Assembly: GCA_964250755.1 (NCBI GenBank)
Contig: CAXUHB010000005.1
Span: forward strand, 62,001 to 126,000
DNA length: 64,000 bases
DNA from: DASWOJ01 sp964250755
GTDB lineage: Bacteria > Pseudomonadota > Alphaproteobacteria > Acetobacterales > Acetobacteraceae
Reading direction: 5' to 3'
A program made the position numbers and the translations under genes. Of this stretch, positions 26,216-35,734 are shown piece after piece; the first letter of the stretch is position 1; each line of letters begins with the position of its first letter. The notes under the pieces are model-generated. The model was not told the DNA's origin. It saw only the letters and a program-made list of their open reading frames with translations, and did no database searches.

Positions 26216-26920
26216 ATGCTCGCCCCATGCTTCCCTGTCGCCAAGGCTGCTGCGGTTGCCGTTGCCAGGCCCTTCCACCACGCCGCCCGGCACGTCGCGC
26301 GCCGGGTGGTCGGACATCATGCGCCGCACGCGCACGTGCATCATGGCGCGGTCCATGCCGCCGTGCCGGCGCCGGGCGGCGCTGGGACCGCCTGCGGGCC
26401 GGCCCCGGGCGGCGGCCTGCCGTTGGGTCCGGGCGTGGCTGGTCCCGCACCGGTGGGCGGCGTGCCCGGCAGTGCCGGGCCGGGCGGTGCCGGCTTCGGC
26501 GGGGCAGGACCCCCCACGGGGGCTGGATTTGGCGGCTCGGGAACCGGGGGCCTGGCAGGGGGCGGGTTGGCCGGCGCAGGACTGGGGACGGCTGCCGCGC
26601 TGCTCGGCGCAGGGGCGCTGGCCGCCGGGCTGGCCGGCGCGGCGCTGGTGGCAGCGCCGGGCACGTCGCCCGGCGCATCGCCGTTCGGCACGCCGACGGA
26701 GCAGGTTGCGCCGGTGCAGATGGCCGCACCGGCCTTCGCCGGCCCCTTCACCACGCCCGACACCCTGCAGCCGTTGGTGCCGGACATGGGCACGGGGCCT
26801 GCAACGCCGGCCCAGGGCGCCACCCCCGACACGCCACTGAGCGTGCCCGAGCCTGCAAGCGTCGTCCTGCTCGGCTTCGGCGCCGGCGCGGCCTGCCTGG
26901 TCCGCCGCCGGGCGGGCTGA
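26216..26920 (+). CDS. PEP-CTERM sorting-signal surface protein, Gly/Ala-rich
   Basis: 234 residues. The C-terminus VPEPASVVLLGFGAGAACLV followed by RRRAG is a classical PEP-CTERM tripartite signal: PEP motif, membrane helix and basic end. It directs processing by an exosortase. The N-terminus has a weak signal-like stretch (KAAAVAVARP) and a His-rich patch (RRVVGHHAPHAHVHHG). The middle is low-complexity Gly/Ala/Pro with a long hydrophobic Ala/Gly segment. The ATG at 26216 follows the palindrome; a TTG two codons earlier is also open. No exosortase or exopolysaccharide genes are in the window. Confidence 0.8.
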   Translation: MLAPCFPVAKAAAVAVARPFHHAARHVARRVVGHHAPHAHVHHGAVHAAVPAPGGAGTACGPAPGGGLPLGPGVAGPAPVGGVPGSAGPGGAGFGGAGPPTGAGFGGSGTGGLAGGGLAGAGLGTAAALLGAGALAAGLAGAALVAAPGTSPGASPFGTPTEQVAPVQMAAPAFAGPFTTPDTLQPLVPDMGTGPATPAQGATPDTPLSVPEPASVVLLGFGAGAACLVRRRAG

Positions 26921-27114
26921 CCAGCCGCATCAGGGCTGAGCCGCCCGCGGGCGACTCCAATTGCGGCGGAATGCGGGCGTGCTAGACAACGGCACGGACC
27001 GCAGCCCTGGATGACATCCGCAATGACCCTTCCCTGCCTCCACGGCCAGCGCACCCGAACCGTCCCCTGGACGGCGCCCGGGATCGCTCCCTGGGTCACC
27101 CCCCGGATCGTCCC

Positions 27115-29022
27115 ATGAGCGCCGTTGCCGGCAGCGCCGCCCCGCCCCTGGCGCACGGCGCCGTCCGCCCCCTGACCGGCGGCGCGCTGCTCGCGGTGCT
27201 GGGCATCGTCTATGGCGACATCGGCACCAGCCCGCTGTACGCCCTGAAGGCCAGCCTGACCCACTTCAGCAGCGCCGGGATCAAGGAGGCCGAGATACTG
27301 GGCGTCCTGTCCCTGATCTTCTGGTCGCTGATCCTGATCGTGACCGTGAAGTACGTGCTGCTCGTCATGCGCGCGGACAACAACGGCGAGGGCGGCATCC
27401 TGGCGCTGATGGCCCTGGCCCAGCGCAACACCGTCGGCACGCGGATGCGGAACGTCCTGGGCCTGATCGGCATCGGCGGCGCATGCCTGTTCTTCGGCGA
27501 CGGCGCCATCACCCCCGCCATCTCCGTGCTGTCGGCGGTGGAGGGGCTGTCGGTCGTCTCCGCCAACTTCCAGCGCTTCGTGCTGCCCCTGTCGGTCATC
27601 ATCATCGTGGCGCTGTTCGCGGTGCAGGTGCGCGGCACCCACACCATCGGGCGGCTGTTCGGCCCGGTGATGGCGATGTGGTTCGCGGCGCTGGCGGTGA
27701 TGGGCCTGTATCAGATCGCGCTGCAGCCCGGCATCCTGCGCGCGGTGTCGCCGCACTACGCCGTGCAGGTCTGCCTGGCGCACGGCTGGCTGGCCTTCGT
27801 CAGCCTCGGCTCGGTCGTGCTGGCGGTGACGGGGGCAGAGGCCTTGTACGCCGACATGGGCCACTTCGGCGCCAAGCCCATCCGGATCGCCTGGATCGTG
27901 TTCGTGCTGCCCTGCCTGGTGCTGAACTACTTCGGCCAGGGCGCCCTGGTGCTCGCCGACCCGGCGGCGCTGGAGAACCCCTTCTACCTGATGGCGCCCG
28001 AGGCGCTGCGCCTGCCGCTGGTGGTGCTGGCGACGGCGGCCACCGTCATCGCCAGCCAGGCGCTGATCAGCGGCGCCTTCAGCATCGCCCGCCAGTGCAT
28101 GCAGATGGCCTTCCTGCCGCGCATGGCCGTGCTGCACACGAGCGTGACCGAGGAGGGGCAGATCTATGTCCCGCAGATCAACACGGCCCTGCTGGTCGCG
28201 GTGCTGATCCTGGTGCTGGCGTTCCGCAGCAGCGACGCGCTGGCGTCCGCCTACGGCATCGCCGTGACCGGCACCTTCCTCTGCACCTGCGTGCTGGCCA
28301 CCGTCGCATTCCGGCGCCAGTTCGGCTGGCCGCGCTGGCTGGCGCTGGGCGTGTTCGGCGCGTTCTTCGTGATGGACTCCGTGTTCTTCGCCGCCAACGC
28401 CCTCAAGATACCGGAAGGCGGCTGGGTGCCGCTGCTGGTGGGCCTAGCCCTGATGGCGATGATGACGAGCTGGCACAGCGGGCGGGAGCTGATGCTGGCG
28501 CGCTGGAAGCAGGACAGCCTGCCGCTCGCCTCGTTCCTGGCGCGGCTGCCGCAGTCACGCACGGTTCGGGTGCCAGGCATTGCGGTGTTCCTGACGGGCA
28601 ACCCGGACTACGTGCCCGCGGCGCTGCTGCACAACCTGAAGCACAACAAGGTCCTGCACGAGCGCGTGCTGTTCGTGACCGTGCAGAACCTGGACGTGCC
28701 CGAGGCCGGGGCGGAGGCGCGGACGGAGGTGAGCGAGCTGGCGCCGAACGTCCACCGCGTGGTGCTGCGCTACGGCTTCATGGAGTCCCCGAACATCCCG
28801 CGCGCGCTGGAGGACCTGGGCGCGCACGGCCTGGACTACCAGCCGATGCAGGCCAGCTTCTTCCTGGGCCGGGAGGTGCTGGTCCGCGCGATGGTGCCCA
28901 AGCTGCCGGCCTGGCGGCTGATCCTGTTCCTGTTCATGGCCCGCAACGCCGTGCCCGCAACCGAGTTCTTCCGCATCCCGAGCGACCGGGTGGTGGAGCT
29001 TGGGGTGCGGGTGGCGATCTGA
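27115..29022 (+). CDS. kup: Low-affinity potassium uptake protein Kup
   Basis: 635-residue inner-membrane K+ (or Cs+)/H+ symporter of the KUP/HAK/KT family. It begins with GGALLAVLGIVYGDIGTSPLYALK, the family signature, then RADNNGEGGILALMAL and FFGDGAITPAISVLSAVEGL. About 12 membrane helices occupy the first ~450 residues, and a cytoplasmic C-terminal domain follows (RVPGIAVFLTGNPDYVPAALLHNLKHNKVLHE). Length and motifs are normal. It stands alone, with short repetitive sequence in the leader. Confidence 0.96.
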   Translation: MSAVAGSAAPPLAHGAVRPLTGGALLAVLGIVYGDIGTSPLYALKASLTHFSSAGIKEAEILGVLSLIFWSLILIVTVKYVLLVMRADNNGEGGILALMALAQRNTVGTRMRNVLGLIGIGGACLFFGDGAITPAISVLSAVEGLSVVSANFQRFVLPLSVIIIVALFAVQVRGTHTIGRLFGPVMAMWFAALAVMGLYQIALQPGILRAVSPHYAVQVCLAHGWLAFVSLGSVVLAVTGAEALYADMGHFGAKPIRIAWIVFVLPCLVLNYFGQGALVLADPAALENPFYLMAPEALRLPLVVLATAATVIASQALISGAFSIARQCMQMAFLPRMAVLHTSVTEEGQIYVPQINTALLVAVLILVLAFRSSDALASAYGIAVTGTFLCTCVLATVAFRRQFGWPRWLALGVFGAFFVMDSVFFAANALKIPEGGWVPLLVGLALMAMMTSWHSGRELMLARWKQDSLPLASFLARLPQSRTVRVPGIAVFLTGNPDYVPAALLHNLKHNKVLHERVLFVTVQNLDVPEAGAEARTEVSELAPNVHRVVLRYGFMESPNIPRALEDLGAHGLDYQPMQASFFLGREVLVRAMVPKLPAWRLILFLFMARNAVPATEFFRIPSDRVVELGVRVAI

Positions 29023-29636
29023 CACCGTCCCGCTGAAGTCCCGGCTTGGTTCAGGTTGGGGCGGCTGGTCAGGGCATGGGTGGGTCTGCGACCATCCCCG
29101 GTTACGGTGCTCCCGTGTCTCGACCTGGTCGTGGTCTGCCTCGGCGGCCTGCGTCCGCGCGCGGCGCACCGCCGTCGGCGGCCTGATCCAGGAAGCGCCT
29201 GGGATGCCCGCAGAGTTCGTGGTGCGCGCCGCCCGCCCCGCCTTTAGGTCCGGCGCGCTGGGGACGAGCTTGCCGTGCTCGGCCGCGGAGATGGCGGCCT
29301 CGCGGCGCATGTCGGCAGGCACGGAGGTTGATGCCGCGGCTGCCGCGCGGAAGGTCATGCCGCCTGGGGACGCCCCGGACATGGCAGGCATGGCAGGCAT
29401 GGCAGGCATGGCAGGCATGATCGCCGAGGTCGGGACGTCATGCCTGTCAATGCAGCGGGTGCTCGGCCTCGTCACGGGGTGACGAGGACGTTCGGTGTTC
29501 GGCTTGGACGCGCGGCGTTGCTCGAGCGCTGCCGTGACGGATGCTTGCCGCAGCGCACCCTCCTGCCGACAGGTCAGGCGCAAGCCTGCACCACCACGCC
29601 CCGGGACCGGACGCCCGGACGACCCCGGACAGGCGC
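29023..29636. other. Gap downstream of kup
   Basis: About 610 bp without a gene I can support. Long open frames exist on both strands but are low in complexity and match no family. A 9-bp tandem array lies at 29381-29416. Confidence 0.4.
29381..29416. repeat. 9-bp tandem repeat
   Basis: Four perfect copies of ATGGCAGGC followed by ATGA. In one plus-strand frame this would read Met-Ala-Gly repeats, but no gene context supports translation. Confidence 0.85.
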
Positions 29637-29867
29637 CTACCTCGTGACGCCGGTGGCCGCACCGGGCGGCAGGCTGTTGGGCGTCTGGAACGCCTGGTTC
29701 CGCCCGATGCCGCCGAGCTCGCGGGGAGGCGATTGCGAGACGACCGACGGCATGGAGTTGACCGGGCGGACACTGGCCTCCGCCGGCGCAGGCGGCGCGC
29801 CGGTGGGTGGAGCGCTGCAGGCCGCCGTAACCAGGACTCCAGCCATCATCATCCGCACTGTGATCAT
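29637..29867 (-). CDS. Small putative lipoprotein
   Basis: A 76-residue frame from the ATG at 29867: a short hydrophobic start MITVRMMMAGVLVTAACSAP with a plausible though imperfect lipobox (Thr rather than Leu/Val at -3), then a Pro/Ser-rich body with NQAFQTPNSLPPG. Small lipoproteins of this shape are common in acetic-acid-bacterial relatives. The only upstream purine stretch is GGGAAG. Confidence is moderate to low. Confidence 0.45.
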   Translation of the reverse strand: MITVRMMMAGVLVTAACSAPPTGAPPAPAEASVRPVNSMPSVVSQSPPRELGGIGRNQAFQTPNSLPPGAATGVTR

Positions 29868-30289
29868 GCCGCATCTTCCCCTAAGCTGCCTGATGGTAGC
29901 AGCTGCAGCGGCTGCCGCCGCACGGGATTGCCGGCATGGCCAAAGTGTGATCGGCATTCTTACTCTGGCCCAAAGCCGGGCCAGCGCTGCCAAGACGGAG
30001 GGCGGCGCCCTAACCCCGCCAGGCGCCTCAGGTGCAAGCGCGATCGAAGGTGGCCAGCGGCCTGGCGGCCCGGCACGGGGCCGGCCGCACATCCGCCCAC
30101 CAGCATACGCACAAACCTCGCAATGCGTTGGCGAACGCCCTGCCGCCTGCCGTGCGGGACAGCAAGGCAGGCCAGCCGGATAAGCGTCCGCAGGCCGCGG
30201 GATCGGGCCGGCAACGCAGCCGTCGCACGCCCTGGCCCAGGCCGGGCTGGTCCGGGCGAACCCGCCGTTCGCCCGTGCGATAGAGCGGG
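29868..30289. other. Intergenic stretch
   Basis: About 420 bp between the small lipoprotein (minus) and the DHH gene (plus), so it should hold two divergent promoters. A locally A+T-richer part lies at 29920-29970. I see no gene or clear promoter elements. Confidence 0.35.
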
Positions 30290-31384
30290 ATGGACGCCAC
30301 CTCCGCCGCCGGCCAAGCCCAGCGCACCGCCGATGCCTTCCGCGTTGCCCTCGCCGGCTTCGGCCGGGACGCCCCGGTGCTGATCCTGTGCCACAACGAC
30401 GCCGACGGCCTGTCCGCCGGCGCCTTGTTCGCCCGCGCCTTCGCCGCCGCGGGTTGGCAGAGCCGCATCCGCGTGGTGGGCCATGGCGAGAGCGCCTGGT
30501 CGAACGAGATGCGGGCGGAGCTGGCAGGCACGCACGCAGGCGGCGTCCCAGGGAGCATCCCAGGGGGCGTCATCATCACCGACCTGGGCGTGCAGCCGGA
30601 TCTGCCCCTGCTCGGCGTGCCCACCATCGTCGTGGACCACCACATCCCCGGCGCCATGCCAGCCGCCGCCGCGGTCATCACCGGCTTCGGCATGGACCCG
30701 GTCCCGACCAGCAGCCTGCTCGCCTACTGGTGCGCCGGCGCCTTGGCGGACCCGGCGGACTGGCTGTGGATCGCCGCCGTCGGCCTGATCGGCGACATGG
30801 CGGAGGATGCCGGCTTCCCCGAGTTGGCCGCCGCCCGCCGCTACGGCATCACCGCGCTGAGGGAAGCGGCGTCCCTCGTCAACGCGCCCCGCCGCACCGC
30901 GTCCGCCGACGCCTCTCCCGCGCTGGCGCTGCTGATGCAGGCGGACGCGCCGCAGGAGATCACGAAGGGTGCCCGGCCCGAGGCCGCGGCGCTGCGCGCG
31001 GCCAAGGCGGAGGTGAAGGCGGAGCTGGACATGGCGCGCAGGATCGGCCCGAAGGTGCAGGGGGAGGTGGCGCTGATCCGCTTCAGCTCGCCCGCCCAGG
31101 TGCATCCGTTGGTCGCCCAGCAGTGGCGCGGACGCTTGAAGGGCCATGTCGTGCTGGCGGCCAACACGGGATACCGCCCGGGCTGGGTCCACTTCGCGGT
31201 GCGCGGCGGGCGGGACCGGGACCTGGTCGCCTTCCTGGCGGCGCACCGTCCGCCGGGGGCGGACGGCGCCTACGGCAACGGCCACCGCCAGGCCACCGGC
31301 GGCGCGCTACGCCCGGCAGCCTGGAACGCCTTCATCCGCGGCCTGGGCTTCGGGCGGGAGAGCGAGGTGCCGACGGATGCATAG
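30290..31384 (+). CDS. DHH-family phosphoesterase (RecJ-like)
   Basis: 364 residues with the metal-binding motifs of DHH phosphoesterases: CHNDADGLSAG (D37, D39), VIITDLG, VDHHIPG as the DHH motif, and LIGDMAED. The C-terminal DHHA1-type domain has YGNGHRQATGGAL. It is shorter than RecJ exonuclease (~570) and lacks the OB-fold region, so it fits the oligonucleotide or nucleotide phosphoesterase branch. Cytoplasmic, Mn-dependent hydrolysis of short nucleic acids is likely. The small gene at 31483 follows on the same strand. Confidence 0.8.
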   Translation: MDATSAAGQAQRTADAFRVALAGFGRDAPVLILCHNDADGLSAGALFARAFAAAGWQSRIRVVGHGESAWSNEMRAELAGTHAGGVPGSIPGGVIITDLGVQPDLPLLGVPTIVVDHHIPGAMPAAAAVITGFGMDPVPTSSLLAYWCAGALADPADWLWIAAVGLIGDMAEDAGFPELAAARRYGITALREAASLVNAPRRTASADASPALALLMQADAPQEITKGARPEAAALRAAKAEVKAELDMARRIGPKVQGEVALIRFSSPAQVHPLVAQQWRGRLKGHVVLAANTGYRPGWVHFAVRGGRDRDLVAFLAAHRPPGADGAYGNGHRQATGGALRPAAWNAFIRGLGFGRESEVPTDA

Positions 31385-31482
31385 CGGCCTACGCTTCATG
31401 GCTTGACGCTTCATGGCTTGACGGGGCCGAACCTTGCTGGCCCTTGATGCGTTCGATGCGTGGACGGGAACAAGGCGGGGTG

Positions 31483-31833
31483 ATGGCGAAGCTGACGATG
31501 CTGCTGGCGCAGGGGCCGGGGCTGCCGGATGGAGACCTGCAGGACCGGCTGGTCACGCATCTGCAGCTGAACGCCCAGGGCCAGATTGACTCCGCCGCCT
31601 ATGACGCCGACCCCTCCCCCTGGCTCGCGGTGCGCGAGGCGCCGGGGCGCGACCCCTTGCAGGTCGAGCTGATCCGTCTGGACGAGGGCTGGGCGCTGCA
31701 AAGCATGAGGGACGCCGACGATCCCCTCTGGACGTTCGAGGGCCACGTGTTCCGCCCCGGCGAGCTGGTTCGGCTGGGCCGCCCGGATGGCGAGGAGCTG
31801 CTGTTCCGCATCGTGGCGAGCGAGGCGGACTAA
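31483..31833 (+). CDS. Conserved hypothetical protein
   Basis: 116 residues from the ATG at 31483. The protein is acidic, soluble and without low complexity: MAKLTMLLAQGPGLPDGD, then ELIRLDEGWALQSM and HVFRPGELVRLGRPDGEELLFRIV. The even composition supports a real gene, but I recognise no family. Its stop overlaps by 3 bp the stop of the convergent exported-protein gene. Confidence 0.65.
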   Translation: MAKLTMLLAQGPGLPDGDLQDRLVTHLQLNAQGQIDSAAYDADPSPWLAVREAPGRDPLQVELIRLDEGWALQSMRDADDPLWTFEGHVFRPGELVRLGRPDGEELLFRIVASEAD

Positions 31834-33560
31834 CGGGCCACCCCGTCCTTGAACACGCGCCGGCTTGCCGGCGCCCCGCCGCCGGCCCGGCATGTGATGA
31901 CGTATGCCCCGTCCACGACCGCGAAGTCCGGGCTGCGGCAGTCCCGCAGCTTCGGGGTCGCGACGGGGACCGCGCCGGACACGTCTATGACCCACAGGTC
32001 GGGGATCGCGCCGGGACCGTCCTGCGCCGCCAGCCGCACGTAGGTCCGCCCGCCGCCGGAGGAGACGGCCTCGAACCGAGGCGTGGTCACGTCATGGGTA
32101 AACAGGTCCTGGCCGTCAGCAGATACGGTGGGCACGTCGCCAGGACCGGACCTGCCAGCGCCGGGCTGAGCGCCCAGCCGGATGCGCCAGTAGGCGCGCA
32201 GCATATGGCTGTTCACCGTCAGGCGCTCCTCCACCAGCATCGTGGCTCCATCCGATGTGGAGGCGACCTGCACGGTGCCGCCGGGGATGGCGCGCGTCCG
32301 GCCCGGGCTTGGCGGCCTCGGCGCGGGGTCCGGCTTGTCGGCGGCGGCCAACAGCCGGAGCGCCTCGGGCGGCGGGCCGCCGAACACCTGCCGCCGGCCG
32401 TCCCGGTAAACCTGCACAAAGGCGCGGTTGTCCGGCCCGAAGGCCAGCCGCACGTCCTCCGTGTCGCAGCTGTGGGCGCGGCACCCCCATCCCACCAGGT
32501 AGTCGCCGCGCCGCGCGAACTCCGTCTGCGGGCCGCTCAGGAGCAGCCCGCGCAGGCGGGCGTACTCGCCCGGCGGCACAGCCGCGCGCACCGCGTCGTC
32601 GGCCAGGCGCAGCTTCACGAAGCCGCTGGGAGACTGCCCGGCCAGCAGCGCCCGGATGTCGCCAGCCGCAGGCCCGGCAGCCGGGGTCGGCACCGTGCGC
32701 GTCCGCTCGACGATGCGCGCGCTCCCCGCTGCGCCCTCGACGGTGAAGGCCGTGCGCTGCTCCGGCCCCGGCCCGTCCGCCTCGGCCGACCAGCCCTGCC
32801 CGGCGGCTGCAATGGCTGGAACAGCTTCGGAGCATGTGCCGAAATCGGCGGTCTTGGTGACGGAGGCCGGGCCGACGATCAGCAGGTAGTAGCTGCCGCC
32901 GGGACAGGCCGTGCCCGAATTCGGCTGCGACACCAGGACGTAGCCGGACCCGGCCACGACCCGCGCGTCGGCAATGGTGGGCGCCCGGTCCGACTCGCCG
33001 CGCCCCACGGCCCGGCCGTCCACCAGGACCGCATGGCTCAGGTCGGGCTTGGGCGCCAGGACGACCCGGCGCCCCAGCACGGACACGGACAACCCGCCCG
33101 GCGCGGGGGACACGACCTGAACTGCAGGCGCAGCGGGAGCGGGTGCAGGGGCGGGGGGCGCGGCATCCAAGTCCAGCGCCGCCGGTGCGGCGGCCTGCAC
33201 GGACCAGCCGCCGGCGGCGGATGCGGCGGCCCGCCAGGCGACGGCGGCGCTCCCTCGGACGGTTCCGGCCAGCGTCAGACCCGCCGCCGCCGGGCACTCC
33301 TTGGCGACCAGCGCCGTCCCCAGGCGCTGCAGCACCGTCAGCACGTCAGGGTTGCGGAAGGCGCCCTCCTCCTCCGCGACCACCGTGAAGGCGGGGCGCG
33401 GGCCGCACCAGGGCGCGGCGTCGGCCAGCACCTGGATGCCGAGCCGGGCCGACGATGCGACCGGCACGGGAGCGGGCGCGGAGGTTGACCCAGCCGTCTG
33501 CGCTCCCGCAGCCCGCGCCAGGCAGAGAAGGGTCGCAACTGCAAGGCGCGTCCGCTTCAA
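31830..33560 (-). CDS. Exported protein of unknown function
   Basis: 576 residues from a TTG start at 33560. I chose it because GGAGGG lies about 6 bases upstream and the signal peptide KRTRLAVATLLCLARAAGA begins at once. The mature N-terminal domain has paired cysteines (APWCGPRP and AKECPAAAG). The rest is beta-rich, with further cysteine pairs (GTACPGG / FGTCSEA, WGCRAHSCDTED, RDCRSPDF / ITCRAGG), suggesting a disulphide-bonded periplasmic protein. No known domain is recognised. Confidence 0.65.
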   Translation of the reverse strand: MKRTRLAVATLLCLARAAGAQTAGSTSAPAPVPVASSARLGIQVLADAAPWCGPRPAFTVVAEEEGAFRNPDVLTVLQRLGTALVAKECPAAAGLTLAGTVRGSAAVAWRAAASAAGGWSVQAAAPAALDLDAAPPAPAPAPAAPAVQVVSPAPGGLSVSVLGRRVVLAPKPDLSHAVLVDGRAVGRGESDRAPTIADARVVAGSGYVLVSQPNSGTACPGGSYYLLIVGPASVTKTADFGTCSEAVPAIAAAGQGWSAEADGPGPEQRTAFTVEGAAGSARIVERTRTVPTPAAGPAAGDIRALLAGQSPSGFVKLRLADDAVRAAVPPGEYARLRGLLLSGPQTEFARRGDYLVGWGCRAHSCDTEDVRLAFGPDNRAFVQVYRDGRRQVFGGPPPEALRLLAAADKPDPAPRPPSPGRTRAIPGGTVQVASTSDGATMLVEERLTVNSHMLRAYWRIRLGAQPGAGRSGPGDVPTVSADGQDLFTHDVTTPRFEAVSSGGGRTYVRLAAQDGPGAIPDLWVIDVSGAVPVATPKLRDCRSPDFAVVDGAYVITCRAGGGAPASRRVFKDGVAR

Positions 33561-33832
33561 TCCAGCCCTCCCTGGGTTATGCCGGGCATTGCGCCTGGCC
33601 AGCCTGCCAGCATCCAGGTTTGGTGCAAAGTGCCGCCGATTCCTGGGGCGTCTGCCGAAGCAGCGGCTGCTCCGGGGGCCATCGGCGGCGCACACGAACG
33701 GCCCGTCCGGGATGCGGCTCCTGCCACCGGAGTTCCTGCCGCTGGATGCAAGGCGTTTCCCTGATGGCCCGGCGGGCTGCGCTGCTGCGCATCAGGGCGC
33801 ACCCATGCGCGCACAGGCAGACAGCCGGACCG

Positions 33833-35557
33833 TCAGCCGCCTGAAGCCGGCAGCAAGGACCCGGACGACGAGGGCGGGGCCGCGGGCGGCGTGAAGGTCG
33901 GGGCTGAGGGCGGCGGCGGCTGAGGCTGGGACGGCAGCCGCGTGGGCGGCGGAGACGCGAAAGACAAAGGCGCGGGGGGTGGGGTCGCCGGCGCAGTGAC
34001 GGGGCGCGCTGCCCGCGGCGCGGCAGGCCGGGCCGGCGGCGGGCTGACCTGAACTGGACGGGCAGGTGGCGCTGGCTCGGGCCGGTCCTGCACCGCCGGG
34101 CGCCGGGCGGCAGGCGGGGCTGCGGCGGGCGGGGTTGCCCGCGCGGCTGCCCCGCTGGGGGAAGCCGAGGCTCCAGCCAAGCCCGCAGCGGCCGGCGCGG
34201 GACCCGACCGGGCTTGCGACGGCGCGGCAGCCGGGTCAGCGACGGCTGGGGTTGGGGCTGGGGCGGGGACGGCAGGCAAGTCGCCCGTGGTCTCTACCGG
34301 GCTGGATGCCGGCTCAGGCACCTGGACGGGCGGCACCTGAACGGGCGGCACCTGGACGGGCGGCACTGGGGCGGGCTGCATCACGAGGCCGGATGTCGGG
34401 CCGCCCACGATCGGAGCGGCACCCGTAGAGGCTGGCAGTTGAGCCTCGCCCGGAGCCGCAGACGGATCGGCTAGCATCGAGGGCGGGGTTGCGGCTTGGC
34501 CCGGGGCGGCTGGCGCCAAGGCAGGCAGCGGCGCGGGGTTTGGCAAGCCCGCGGCGGCATCCTCCGCCCTGGCCTCCGGCGGTGGGGGCGGATGGCCTGG
34601 GGCCGCCGCAGCGGGACCGGGCAAAGACCCAGGAGCAGCGTCCAAGCCAGGCTCCGGCTGGACCGGGGCCTCCGGCGCGGAACCGGGCGCGGAGCCGGGG
34701 GCGGGACCGGAAATGGCAGTGTCGGGCAGCGCCGCCCGGGTGCCTGATGCCTGCCCTGCGTCCGCGCCTGCTCCGGCCGCCGTCGGCTGCGCGCGGCGCG
34801 GCGAGAAGGGCGAGAAGTAGGTCACGCTGGCCACCATCGCGCCCGCAAGGGCCAGGGCAAGGAGGATGCGGTAGGGCAGGGAAAGGACGTGGCCGCCCGA
34901 ACGGGCCGCCCGGCCCGGCGGCGGCGCCGGGACGGGCTGCACGGGCGCAGGCTCCCACGCCTGCTTCCGCACTTGCGCAGGCGCAGGCGCCGCGGTGGAC
35001 ACGGCTGCCGAGGGGGCGGGCATTGGCCTCGGCTCCGGGGCCGGCAACGCGGCCCGTGCCGGCGCCTGCCGGCGCAGCATGACGAACCCGGGCAGCATCA
35101 GCCGCTCCGCAGATTCCGGCTGCGCCACGAGCAGCACCCGAAGATGGGGCGTGCTGCGCTGCGTGAACTCGATGTAGCGCAGCGTCGGGTCTGGCAGCAG
35201 GTGCGCGTCCTCGACCAGGAGCGCGATCCAGCTGGTGCCGCTGTCCGGCAGCGCCAAGGCGTTGAAGCCGCGTTCGAGCCTGGTCTCGCCCTGCACCCCC
35301 TCCCCGGCGCTCACCTGATCCATGAAGTCCAGCAATCCCAGCGGCGGGCGCACCTGAAGGACGCGGACCTGGCCTCCCGCCAACTGACGCGCGACCGCGG
35401 CGGCCAGCGGCGCGGCTGGCCCGGCGTCCGTCACCACCGCCGACGCGCCCTGCGCCATGGCGGAGGCCAGGCGCCCAGCCAGGACCGCCCCGGCCTCCTT
35501 CGGCCGCTGGCCGTCGCGGCGGGTCTCGTTCGGCGTAGTCAACGTGCGCAGCGGCAT
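33833..35557 (-). CDS. Membrane protein with an ExeA-like domain lacking Walker A and a Pro/Ala stalk
   Basis: 574 residues. The first ~165 resemble the AAA-type domain of ExeA/GspA or DamX: the Walker-B-like LLVEDAHLLPDPTLRYIEF and a sensor-like RVLLVAQPE. The Walker A site reads AVVTDAGPAAPLAAAVA, with no GxxGxGK(T/S), so ATP binding is doubtful. One membrane helix (ILLALALAGAMVASVTYF, about 230-250) is followed by a ~320-residue Pro/Ala-rich periplasmic stalk with a three-fold PPVQV repeat. The layout is that of an envelope-spanning linker. No C-terminal SPOR or peptidoglycan-binding domain is evident. Confidence 0.55.
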   Translation of the reverse strand: MPLRTLTTPNETRRDGQRPKEAGAVLAGRLASAMAQGASAVVTDAGPAAPLAAAVARQLAGGQVRVLQVRPPLGLLDFMDQVSAGEGVQGETRLERGFNALALPDSGTSWIALLVEDAHLLPDPTLRYIEFTQRSTPHLRVLLVAQPESAERLMLPGFVMLRRQAPARAALPAPEPRPMPAPSAAVSTAAPAPAQVRKQAWEPAPVQPVPAPPPGRAARSGGHVLSLPYRILLALALAGAMVASVTYFSPFSPRRAQPTAAGAGADAGQASGTRAALPDTAISGPAPGSAPGSAPEAPVQPEPGLDAAPGSLPGPAAAAPGHPPPPPEARAEDAAAGLPNPAPLPALAPAAPGQAATPPSMLADPSAAPGEAQLPASTGAAPIVGGPTSGLVMQPAPVPPVQVPPVQVPPVQVPEPASSPVETTGDLPAVPAPAPTPAVADPAAAPSQARSGPAPAAAGLAGASASPSGAAARATPPAAAPPAARRPAVQDRPEPAPPARPVQVSPPPARPAAPRAARPVTAPATPPPAPLSFASPPPTRLPSQPQPPPPSAPTFTPPAAPPSSSGSLLPASGG

Positions 35558-35734
35558 CGGATGTCCTGTGCAGGCTGGATCGGCGCCAGGTAAGCAGGGA
35601 ATCGGGCCGCAGTCATAGCCCCCAAGCCCACGGGATGCGCGCGGTCGGGCAAGGGGGCAACAGAGCGCGGGGCCGGCCCGGTTTCATTGAGCATGGATTT
35701 CCGGCAAGCTTGTCCTGCAACAGGGTTGGACGCC

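Noticed and set aside
28555..29874. Long minus-strand frame behind kup
   Set aside because: Half of it is antisense to kup and the rest is low-complexity, including Met-Pro-Ala units from the 9-bp repeat. It shows no recognisable family and is typical of high-GC shadow frames.
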